This document shows positions 23,801 through 36,990 of a DNA stretch of 64,000 nt, one piece after another (within the stretch, counting starts at the first letter, position 1; each line of letters begins with the position of its first letter). The stretch covers positions 10,362,828-10,426,827 of the forward strand of contig NC_046650.1 in the NCBI RefSeq assembly GCF_900324485.2, in the 5' to 3' direction. The stretch is from Mastacembelus armatus (lineage: Eukaryota; Chordata; Actinopteri; Synbranchiformes; Mastacembelidae). Position numbers and translations under genes: made by a program. The notes below the pieces were generated by a model, which saw only the letters and a list, made by a program, of their open reading frames with translations, was not told where the DNA came from and did no database searches.

Positions 23801-24694
23801 AACCCTGAACCAATCCTGCACCGTAAGCCTGCTCTATGGAAAATATCTGTTGATAAATCAGTTCTGTTCAGTTTAATCCAGCTGTGCACTTAATCTGCAT
23901 CCAGGAAATGAACCTGCAGTGTATTGCTCTAATGCATTTACCAGATTATCTCTTGCAACTGCAATTTCATTACACTTTTAAAAGCACATGTAATTGTTTA
24001 TTTCGCAGACATTGTGTAAAAACAATAGGGTTACATGGCCTCTAAATAGTATATAGTTAAGGCAGACTATTTACCTGTCTGCCTGTCATGACTACACCTC
24101 ATACTATACTGTCTCAACTTGTCTTTGTGGCCATAGACACATTCCTTAACCTGAAGGTGTGCAACACATTCCTCTCAGTGGCAAAATACGCTACAGCCAG
24201 TTCCTGGCTTCAGGTACGATTCACACCACATATTTTTCACCTACACTGTATCAACATTTAAATGCAACAGTACAGTATTAAACAGCCACTCCTGAGGTTG
24301 TATCACTTCAAATCTCTCTTCCTGTTTTTCATCCAATTGCTGCTCAGTTCAAAGCATCACAGCCATTTATGGCAGTGTGTGCACATATGAGGCAGATAAC
24401 AAGTCCAGACAGATGTGGAATCAGGCTGCACTCTGCGCACAGATTCACATCCTGGTCCCATGTTTTGTAAGAAGAATCATTTCAAAACATAACCCCTGTT
24501 AGGTTTGTATAAATCTCTCTCAGTAATACGAGATTAATATGAATAATGTTATACATACAACATAATTCAAATTCAATATAATTTCCACTGGAAAAATCAA
24601 CCTAGTAATACTCACTCAGACACAGTATTGTGGATATTAAACTTACCCCTGTCCCATTGTCACAGACCACCACTTTCCTCCCCTGGCTGTCCAT
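20838..24694 (-). CDS. actr2: actr2, actin-related protein 2 (9 exons, diverged copy)
   Basis: Minus-strand exons: 24694-24647, 23709-23599, 23499-23341, 22945-22816, 22652-22516, 22376-22227, 22076-21931, 21800-21668, 21008-20838. All junctions are GT-AG and in phase; the product is 394 residues, the same length as human ACTR2. Arp2 is the ATP-binding subunit that, with Arp3, forms the first two subunits of a daughter filament when the Arp2/3 complex branches actin at the cell cortex and on endosomes. The N-terminal phosphate loop ([16 protein letters not shown]), the second loop ([11 protein letters not shown]) and the adenosine-region GGTTMYPGL are intact. Several positions nearly invariant in vertebrate ACTR2 differ, for example the C-terminus [14 protein letters not shown] against KGVRVLEKLGVTVR, and [10 protein letters not shown] against RNWDDMKHLW. 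This suggests the faster-evolving member of a teleost duplicate pair (possibly actr2b). It converges on rin1. A minus-strand AATAAA lies at 20413-20408. Confidence 0.92.
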
Positions 24695-24999
24695 GTCACA
24701 GATATGCTATAAACAGCTCTAGATACACCCTCCTGTCAGGACGGGGTTCAGACTAACTAATGTTAAACCAGTTCAAGATTATTATGAATTTAGCGGTGAC
24801 TCCCACTGACAGACAGGTAAGCAAACGCTTTTCTTTTAAACATGGGAGGGGTTACTGAATGTGAGGACGCCCATATATGGTGGCCAGAGAGGAGGGATAC
24901 TACTAGCTATACTGTTTTTATTGAGGGAAATAGGTAGTGTGCTTTTAAATGACAATTACAAATCTATTTTAATAAGAAGGTTTTATTATCATTTTATTA

Positions 25000-25400
25000 T
25001 TTAACTACCTTCTGGAGAGACGTCGCTTTTCACTGCTTTTTCCAAGCGACTCATAAAAAGACTAACTGATATTTGAAGTTCTAATATTGCAGATATACAC
25101 GATGTTTGTTGGTTTTTGTTGAGTTCTTGAAGTGTGCCTGTAATGAACAGCAGCGTCTCAAATTCTCAAACCAAACAAAGATTGCGGCTCGTCGTCGTCC
25201 TCCTTCTTCCTGTTGGGAATTAACGGTCGAAAATGTCGGCCAGGGGAACAACGCTATTGACTTTTTTATTGGATTGTTTCCCACCTTTTTACATTTCCAC
25301 CTTCCACCATTGTTTTCTGGTGAATGTTAAAGTAAATGCTTCAGTTTGTTTAACCCCAAGAAGATGCCACCCAATCTAGCTAGCGTTAACCTACCAAGGT
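25000..25400. promoter_or_regulatory. Promoter-like block upstream of actr2
   Basis: It contains a GACGTCG CRE-like site (near 25,019), a CpG-rich run (about 25,185-25,240) and an inverted CCAAT (ATTGG, near 25,268). It could drive actr2 leftward through an unseen 5' UTR exon, a + transcript rightward, or both. This is inferred from composition and motifs only. Confidence 0.35.
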
Positions 25401-25700
25401 GAGAACATTGAGGGTTTGGAGCTAGTGTTAGCTAGATAGCTAGCTAGCAACTAGTTGCCTTTTGACTTGGGTAGCGTTTTACAAATGATGCAAAAACTAT
25501 TTTATTTAGAATTCATTTGAGCAGCTCACAATAACGTTACAAAATGGCAACGACAAGAACTTTAAAGTGCATGAACACTTCAAAAATGATGGTGAAAAAA
25601 TTACACCGCATTTAGCTAGCAGCAAAAACTAACTTTAGCTATGTAAGGTTAGTTAATGTTAGCTAGCCTAACGTTAGCTCCAAATACGCTAGCTAAGAAG
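25374..25700. repeat. Cluster of GCTAGC/GTTAGC words
   Basis: Two dense patches (about 25,374-25,460 and 25,610-25,700) of GCTAGC, GTTAGC, GCTAAC and CTAGCTAG. They follow the promoter-like block, as at other 5' ends in this window. Confidence 0.6.
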
Positions 25701-25944
25701 CAACTTAGTTAAACCAAATAAAATAAACACATATCAGTGCTTTATAATACAAGAGAAATTTATACTATTTTAGACTGTTCATATAATTGTAACGTTAATC
25801 AAAAGGCGTGTTTTCAGTGGAACTTCTGACAACTAGCTAGCTATCTAGTTAATGTAATGCCAGTATTTTTTCTCAGGCAGCTAAAAAAGAGCTAAAATGA
25901 GAGTAACCTAGCTAGATGTTTACATTGTCCTAAACTAAATTGGT

Positions 25945-25947
<3 letters not shown>

Positions 25948-26001
<54 letters not shown>
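25948..26001. repeat. (AT)n microsatellite
   Basis: About 27 uninterrupted AT units. Confidence 0.95.
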
Positions 26002-26004
<3 letters not shown>

Positions 26005-26340
26005 CTTTGTTTACTTGTTGGCCCTATCAGTATTTTAAGGTGAATGTTGTATATGGCCATTGGGGCAGATGTGGAGTGAAAATCGAGAATTGAATATAAC
26101 TACAGACGTTTTGATTTGCCCATACAGGTCTAAGAGTTAGCTAACCAGTAAAATAATTAACTGCTGCATTTCAATAATAGATGGAAATGGGAAAGAAATG
26201 ATCTGTTCCTCCCAGTGATTGCAGTCATTGGCTTATTTGTGTTATTTTTTGCAGTGTGATCTGGAGAAAGCTTGTGGGAATCATTATTCACTACTTTTGT
26301 CTGTGCTCAGCATCACAGCTCAGCTCCTAAGTCAAGTCAC

Positions 26341-26354
26341 ACAGCAGGGGGCGA
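26341..26354 (+). promoter_or_regulatory. CTCF-like motif, forward
   Basis: ACAGCAGGGGGCGA matches 12 of 14 positions of the vertebrate CTCF core (CCASYAGRKGGCRS). It lies 1.6 kb past the six7 stop codon, oriented toward six7. Binding is not shown. Confidence 0.4.
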
Positions 26355-27985
26355 TCCCACTCTGTCAGATCAAACTGAACCATATCCATCTCAGTAACCA
26401 CAAAATAATGAAACTTCAACATCAAATTTTCAATGTGTGAAAATGAGAGGTGTGACATGTCTCTATTAGCTGCTGAACCTATACATACATACATCATGCC
26501 AGTATAACTTTGAATAAAAATAGGTACATTTATTTACAATAAACATTTACAAAATTCATGTTTTTTTATTGAAATGCAGTAATCGTTTATGAGAAATTAC
26601 AGAAAGACAACAAAGAAGGCCTTTGAGTGTGTCACTGACATGAGGACACAAACATACAAGACCAGGTCTCACTGACTCAAATGTAATAGGCACATTGAGC
26701 TAAGATCATTTTAATGCTTTGCTTTCTCTGCTTCATCTTTGTTCTGCCTCCTCCAGGAAATCATGGTCAGAGCAGCTGAGCAGCATTTAAAAAAGTCCTA
26801 CATCTTTCAAATGGTCAGCAAAGGAGAAGTGAACAGGTAAAACAAAATAACAAAATGTTTTGTTTTAAGCAGCACATGTGCAAAGTTAATTACATCAGTT
26901 AAGACTGTCTAAATTATACATTAAACATTACCTTGTATTATTGCATTGTAAAACGTGGTACCCTTTGTTCCTCTTTAAGGCAGTGAAATGTGTTGGTGTT
27001 TTATATTACAGCCATGTGTCCCGCATAACCAGAGTTTACGTTTTCTTTCACATGCAGCTTTATAACTGGAATGATATGTATTAGACTACAAGAACTATTT
27101 TACTAGTGCCACAAACTTTTTTTAAATTTACACAGTTGGGTTTATTGATTCGCATTTTGGTGAATCTGCTTTAACACTACTGCTCACCATGCCTTTTTAA
27201 GGAAAAGCACTTTTTTATAACTGTATGAAGATATGCAGAGTGAATACACTGTATGAAACCAAACTCTGCATTTATGTGATAAGTGAATCACTGAGGAAAA
27301 TCAAAACTGGTTTATAGTTAATTTATGCTTACACTGACAAATACTATCATTTATATTCTTGTGTATTAAAATATGTCTTATTATAAGCTGTTTACGGGTC
27401 AGTTTCCTCAGACTGATTACTGCTGTAATCTTATGATTATTATTGTGCATGTAAACATATCCACATACAGTAATAGCCTGCACCAGGCATTTGTTGTTTA
27501 CTGACTGAGTAATATTCATACAAAACCTATTATGTAGTGCATGAAAGTAAAAAAAAAGTATCTATGGAAAATACTTCAGTATTGGTATTCACATTACCTA
27601 TTGTCTATAGACCATTGGCATTACTTCTAAAAATACTGCCTGAGAGTTAAAGGACATTTGTTCTATGGAAAAATATCCATTTGGTCCTTAACTATGCACA
27701 GTGCTGAGTCATGGTCAGCAGTAAACTAACTTATAACAGTTAATGTCATGAGCCATGGTGCTTTTTTAAGTGCATAATGCTTTTGCATGCCATTCTCTTA
27801 TAGTATTCACTCACAGCCACATGAAATGGCCTCCTTGACCTCACTCCTCTCCCACTGAGAACAGCTCCAGTGTGTCCACAGCCAAAGACAGGTCAAGTAT
27901 CTTTAACGTAACTCTGAGTCTGATGACATATGCTGCTTTCTTCTCTACAGGGAATGAGAGTCTGTGCATGAAATAGTTCATCCTT

Positions 27986-30566
<2,581 letters not shown>

Positions 30567-30599
30567 CTTGCTTTGTTGCGTCTCAGTAGCTCACCGGTG

Positions 30600-30800
30600 A
30601 AGTGGTGAAATGTTGACAGGGCGCATGAAATGATGTATCCAACTGTGCGTAAAACTCCGTGCGCGCGCCGCCCTTTTCAGACAACGGCAAGTTTATCGAC
30701 AGTTGCAATTTGTATCTGCTTCCTTTCTTATGTAAGTGAGTTTTCCAGGTATTTGGGCAAATGTTTCGGAGAAGCCCGGGCGAGACGGTGACCGCGGCTC
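30600..30800 (-). promoter_or_regulatory. six7: six7 promoter region
   Basis: The 200 bases upstream of the six7 ATG are CpG-rich (GCGCGCGCCGCCC near 30,661, more CpGs at 30,775-30,815) in an otherwise AT-rich neighbourhood. No clear TATA box at a fixed spacing was seen. Confidence 0.4.
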
Positions 30801-32812
30801 CGAGTGTCTCGAGGAGATAGAAATAAAGCAAGAGGATGAGGAGTCAACTTGTATTTATAGCTAGATACAATTAGCATCTCTGCGGTTGTTTTGAGAAGGA
30901 TTATACATCCCGACCATTAGCCTCTTAGTGGGGGGTAGTGTGTATAGAGGTGACTGGTTGATCAGCTTGTTTGGCTTAGCCTGGGGATACATTGACTGCC
31001 AGGATAACTTCAGTTAGCAAACAAGTGAGGATAGGTTATTTCATTTTCGGATCTGGTGGATATGGAAAGGCTATAGAAGATGATGAGCAGGAGCAAATGT
31101 GAAAAGTTTTTTGCTAAAGAAACGAATTCAGGTTTAAGACAACAAATGTTTGACGTTTAATGGTGAGACCTTTTATTTTTAGGAAAATTAGAAACCATTA
31201 ATAACAAACAGTTACTCTGCTGCCATGGTCGTGATGGTGAAAATTGGTGGCTCAACATTTGGCTGAGTAGATGTGTTGGGACACAAAGCTTTAGCATCCC
31301 TGACCAGCTAATACCCATGTAATTAAAACAGACACGGTTGCACCTGTAGGTTATCCTCTGGGACCTTTTGCCAGACCAAGACATAATGAAAACTACTGTA
31401 GACATCATTGTGCTACAGAGCAACTCCAGGACATGGAATTAATGATCTGCTGCCTGCTTCAATCCTTCTGATCTCAGTAGCTCATTAATCAGTCTTAGGA
31501 CAATTTTCTTATTAATCAGGTTAAGGATCCTGTAGGCATCTGTCAATTGTAATGCAAACATGTTACACTTTATTTGGAAAACTATTACACGTAACTTTTC
31601 ATGGAATGGACCAAAGCCCAAATAAAGAATGTTAAGTTATAAGTAATTATAGTAATAATAAATTATATTTTAAATTTCACTGGACTCCTATTTGAAATGC
31701 CTCTGGAGGTAGACATAGATTAGTCCTTGTAGTGAATATGAGGCTTTACATAAAGGTTGCAGTCAGGTGAGGGATCATCTGGTTTAAAATACGGTGAACT
31801 GCTTAAAATCCCATCTATAAATCTGTCTGGATATGAGCCTGCCAGACACAAAGTGCTGATCTATGTGATCTATTAGGATTTTTTTGATTTGATAGGTAGA
31901 CAACAGTTGTTAGGGTGTCAGGTTTTCTTAATCATTATTTTGTGATTAATGAATGAATTACTATTGTGTCAAAAAATGTAAATAACCAGTAACAGCAGTT
32001 TATTTAAATTGTTTAGTTTTTTAACGAAAATAATTGAGTGATTCAGTTCACAGTGATATAAAATAGTCAAACAGAAAATGGACATTTGAGAAGTCAGAAT
32101 AAGCAAATATTTACTAGTTAAATTTCTTTATATTTAGTCATGTAGCAAATTGACATAAGTTACTTTCTGTCAGTCACATAGTTCACTAATCCTTTTAATG
32201 CATGTCATGGAGAAGCTGTTTTACTCTGGTTTTGAGATGCTGTTGAGTAGAGTTCATGGTACATAAAGCCTATAAAGTTACTTTATAAGCAGTAGGCAAT
32301 CATTTGATACATGTTAGATCTTAAATCTAGATTAAAATACCAGATGGGATTGGTTTGCTAATGGAAAGGGGAGGTGTGTGTGTGTCTATTTGTGTGTCAC
32401 TTAGCACAGAAGGGGAGAAATGAGCTCAGTGAAGTTACAGTTACAGTTAATCTAACCCTTCCAAGGTTCAGACACTTCATACCACTGACCACCACACACA
32501 TACACAGACACTCACCTGCATTACAAGAAATCTGTCAGCCCAGCCTGTTTAACACTTTGAGAGCAGATTGAACCAAAATCTGCTTAAGTGCTCCCAAGCC
32601 GTTACAACGGGATGAATAATAAGATGGAGGTGGGATGAACAGATGATATATCTGTTTGTAGAAGGGTGGACGGTACAGTGACCATATATAGCAGTAAGCA
32701 TAGATGTCTTTGTAACTATAACTGATATATTTAGGAAATACTGTCCTTAAGGCAAGACGTTTTGAGAATTTACCCCAGTTTTAATAATAAATGTGGAAGC
32801 CCAAACCATTTA

Positions 32813-33062
32813 TTATTTTTTTTTTTTTTTTTGGGTGCTCCCGTTTAAGGGTCGCCACAACAGATCAATTGATCCACATGATTTATATGGCACAAGTTTT
32901 ACTCTGGATACCCTTTCTGGCACAATTGTCATTTAGTCGGGCTTGGGGCTGACACTAAGACTGCACTGGCTTGTGCAACCTCAGTGGCTGAGGCTAACAG
33001 CCCTTGGCCTTCCTAGGTGGTCTCTATAACCAGGCCCAGCCCTGCTTAGTTTCTGAGCCCAA
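32813..33062 (-). mobile_element. SINE with 5S-rRNA-derived head (SINE3-like)
   Basis: On the minus strand the head (33,060-33,011) matches the complement of CCAGGCCCAGCCCTGCTTAG and AGGTGGTCTC, a near copy of the 3' half of 5S rRNA that carries its internal promoter. The body contains GGGTCGCCACAACAGATCAA and GGGCTTGGGGCTGACACTAA on the plus strand, words common in teleost SINE/LINE tails. A poly-A tail (poly-T on plus, about 32,816-32,834) ends it. Mismatches to 5S across the head suggest an old copy. Confidence 0.7.
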
Positions 33063-33077
33063 ATTTATGTTAAATTA

Positions 33078-33415
33078 CAGTACCTACAGAAAGTATTCTG
33101 CTCCCTCACTTTTTTCATGCTTTATTGTGTTGTAGGTTTAATTTTAAATGAAAGAAAAAATTATGAGAAATATCAGTCTACACCCTATAACTGATTATGA
33201 CAAAGTGAAACCAAGTTTTTACAAAGTTTATTAATTAAAACAAAATGAAAAACAGAACTCCTTCATTTACAAAAATATTCAGAGCCTTTTACTGTGATAC
33301 TTCAGATTGTGATCAGTTGCCTCTTATTTTCTTTAATTATCCTTGTGATATGTCTAGAACTGTGTGTGGACAGCTGTGTATTCATTTAGTAAGGTTTAAA
33401 TCTGACCTGACTTTA
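33078..33415 (+). mobile_element. Tc1/mariner-type DNA transposon fossil, 5' part
   Basis: After a TA at 33076-33077 comes CAGTACCTACAGAAAGTATT, close to the fish Tc1 terminal repeat, then TTTTTTCATGCTTTATTGTG, ATGACAAAGTGAAACCAAG and TCCTTGTGATATGTCTAGAA in the order of the Tc1 5' terminal region. No transposase frame follows, so this is a decayed terminal piece or MITE. It starts about 15 bases beyond the SINE at 32,813. The 3' limit is approximate. Confidence 0.72.
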
Positions 33416-36400
33416 ACGTTTTTGTAAAGTTTATTTGTTTCCATAGGTTATCTGCATGTGTTCTGGTTCCCTTGAGTCCAAACATGTGATAGTTGATGGA
33501 AAAAAATGCCTATATATAAGTAGGTGTTTTTTGTGTCTTTGTTTGTCCTGGTTTAGATTGCGGATACTCTGAAGGACATCTCACATCAGGACTGAAAGCC
33601 AAAGTGAGCTGATGCCTTTTCCTCAAATGCTACATGGAAAACTACTGGTACGCTCAGGCACACCTCTTCAATTTGTAAGTTACAAAAGCTTGACAAGGTA
33701 AGTCAGTAGTTGTCAAAGTGTAAATACCTGGAGAAAACTGGGTCACGTTCCATAATACCCACATTTGTTGTAGTAGCAGTAGTTGTGTGTGGACACTGTA
33801 TATTGTTTCAGTTTATAGTTTTGTATGTTGTTACTTGTATGTTTATAGTCATGGTGTGGTAAAAAGAACAATAGTGGATATTGTGCCTAGTTACCATTAT
33901 TTATATTTTACAAAGGCTTCTTCATCAGTGTAATTCATGTTTGGCAGTGAATGAAGACAACCTGAGGCAAAAACAAACAAATCTTGTCAACCAGTTTTTG
34001 GTCTTGAAAAGTATAGTTCAGGGAATTCAATTCCTAAACAAGGACACAGTTGCAACATGTCTAGGGTCTTCTCCTTCTCTCGCCTAGCACCTATTGGCAT
34101 AGGATTTAACCTTTTCTACAGTCTGCGGTCAGGATTAGTGGGTATAGAAAATGTATGGATATTGTCTTCTGTGACTCAACTCATGACAAAGAATGATGTT
34201 TTGGTAGCAAATCAAAGCTCTAAATTCAGTGGGACTACCATCAGATAGATATAAACTTGATTTCCACTGTTTGTAATTGTTTGGTCACTCTATTAGGTTT
34301 TGATTCACAAACAGACTGAAGAATATTTTGCATTTGTTATCAACTACGATTTAATGTATAGACACACATGCGTCAATGGTTGGTTACATATATGGTGGAA
34401 CCCCACTTGACATAATTAATTAGTGGCTTAAACAAAAGCCTCCTGCTTAAAAATGACCTGTTAATGTTGCCAACACGCAAAGCAGGGGGCATGCATCTGT
34501 GTGTGTGGAATGGAGGTATTACTACACTGTATAAATCCACACCAACACAATTAACAAGCAATTGGGCGGAGAAGTATTTAGTATTATCTGCTTATCACTG
34601 TCAACCCCTTTTCTAAGGAAAATGGGTTAAAAAACACACAATGACACATACACACTCACAACACACACTAATTCCCTCCAGGCAAATGTGTAAGGGCTAA
34701 TTACAAGCTCATTTGCAACTCAATAGCAGTATCCTCTCAGACAGGTCTATCCCCCTGCGTCTTCCCCTCCCTCATGCCCAGCATACTGTGTATTAGCTTC
34801 ACCTCTCAGCTCACACTGAGACACTCACTAACGACAAAAATTAGGGAGGAGGAGAGAAACAGGAAGATCTCTTGTTTCAATAGACACAGGTGGTATGAAG
34901 TTACTGTGGACCACATTTCGAACAAATACTGATAGGGGATTTTGTTAAAACCAAGTTTTAATTACAGCTATAGCTCAGTTTTGGTGCATAATATAAAAAT
35001 ATAACCAAGGTTAATAAACTGTATTAGACATAAACAAATTTTTCACACACATCAGACCAATTTAAATATGCAGTAAACTTTATCGGCTAAAAAAAAATCC
35101 TTCATTTTCTATATTCCAAGATGACCTATTCAAATAAGTTGCTTTTCTCTAAACAGCAGTTTGAAGCACAACAAATTATACTCAAGAAGATTCTTTGTTT
35201 AAAAAAAAATACCTTAAGGATTCATTTTCAAAATTGTTGCAGAGAGAATAATTTTCTCTCATTTGGTTGGTGTTTTTAACCACTAATATGCCCAATTAAA
35301 TATTCCTCCTATACTTTTATAAGCTATAATGGAGTTCTGTTGAGCTTTTATGAGCTTAGTCAATACTACATAGCTGTTTTCAGCTACTCAACACCAATAG
35401 TTTTCCTTCTGGGATTATTTTAAAAATCATTTTTCAATTAAAGTTGAACACATATTAAAGATAAGTGATTGCTACTTCAGGTCTTCCAAGAAGTGTCGGG
35501 AACCCACAAGGAAGTTCTTAAAAGCCAGAAAACTTGTGGCATAGGACTAAAGACACTTTTTATGTAGTGCCTGGGTTCTTGACATTATAGCAAGTCCATG
35601 GGAAATCCTATCTGTGTGAATTTATGAGTCAGAGCACCAAGCGGCTTTACTCTTCAAGGTGTGAAGTGAAAAGCTGTCTGGAGATTATTTGTGTAATGAG
35701 ATGTTCTTTTCAGGTATCATTTACTAGTGGATTGGTTTGTTGTTCCCTCTGGTATAATGAACCACCTCAGATAGTATTATGTTTGCTGTTTGGAGGCTCA
35801 GCTTTCCACAAGCTCACATTTAGCTGGCAAACTCTAATTTAAGCTTTAAAAATAGGCCTGGCAAATCACTGTTTGCATTAGATTATTTGTTTTAGTGTTT
35901 GCTGATTCTGATTACAGAGCTTTGAATACTCAAAATGTTTGGGTAATACAGTGGATGATGTAACGGGCTGTGGCTGGGCCTTTTTCAGACTTGGTGTTTA
36001 GATCCCCAAAACAGTGAAAACCTTTGACTCTTGTCAATTTTTTTTTCTTAAGAGAGAAATGAGTGAGTGTAATTATAGAATTGCATGGACCTTTGTTGTT
36101 TTAAAAAAAATTTTACTAATTAACCCAATATAGCTTGAAATTCCTTTTCTCAAGGTGTTAGTTTGGTTTTAATAATTAATTTTAAATTTAAAAAATACTT
36201 TTTCAGAGTTAATTTGTTACTTATTATCTGCAGATATGAGATATTAAAAAACAGGGCCAGAACTATGTGAGTATAACATTAAAATGCAAAAGCAGTAAAG
36301 TGATTTATTATTTTTGTGCACAGCTTTTCTTATCAGATCATCTCTCTTGCTTTTTCAGGAAAACCCTCCTCTTCGTCTGCTCACCTCCTTCATCACATGT

Positions 36401-36718
36401 CACAGGTGTTACTGGAGCTGTTTAGGAATCCTGAAGGATTAAAGGTGGGACTTACTCTTACCTAATACTATAATGCTCATTAATTCCTGCTTTGGTGACT
36501 TACCTCCTCCTGATCTGCTCTGGTGGGCCAAGCCCAGTCCCATCCTATCCCTTCTCCTTCTACAACAGTTGGAGTGACAGTTTATCTTTTTCGTAAAAGT
36601 ATGGATATGTCTGTGCATAGGTCTCTCTGGATGTATCACAGTTATGACAACTTTCATGACCCACTAGTATAAAGCTGGATACTGGAGGGGCGATTTTCTG
36701 TTACGGTCAATTCGGTCA

Positions 36719-36990
36719 ATTGCACAGTTATGTGCAAGGATTTTGGGCACACTGTGTCCAGACAAGTTTCTTTGGAAAAGGGATATCTGATATCATGCAA
36801 CTTTGTAACAAAGTGTGATTCCAATTTTCAAAACAAATGCTAAGCAATACATATCTAATAAATATAATAATACCACTTAGTGGATTTGTTGCACCTGTAA
36901 AGAGTATGTATATATGTATATATGAGTGCAAAAAGTAGTGAAAACAAAATGCCATCCTCACTACTGGCTTATATTGATTTTGTTTAACAG
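36719..36990. mobile_element. Possible Tc1-like MITE fragment
   Basis: TGTGCAAGGATTTTGGGCAC resembles another fish Tc1 terminal repeat family (TGTGCAAAAGTTTTGGGCAC). A partial counterpart (GAGTGCAAAAAGTAGTGAAA) appears near 36,925. The boundaries are uncertain. Confidence 0.35.

Larger units (their letters stand above)
25370..26836 (+). ncRNA. Possible short spliced + transcript, unidentified
   Basis: Three exon-like segments carry splice signals: one ending at 25397 (CCAAG|GTGAGA), one at 26255-26393 (acceptor TTTTTTGCAG, donor CA|GTAACC) and one at 26757-26836 (acceptor CTGCCTCCTCCAG, donor CAG|GTAAAA). The first holds a Kozak-like ATG at 25365, but the joined frame stops early in segment two. 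No protein was recognised. A long non-coding RNA or a decayed gene between actr2 and six7 is possible; chance splice words are also possible. Confidence 0.22.

Noticed and set aside
34480-34494. AAAGCAGGGGGCATG as a CTCF site
   Set aside because: The first two core bases are missing. It is kept only as a weak possibility.
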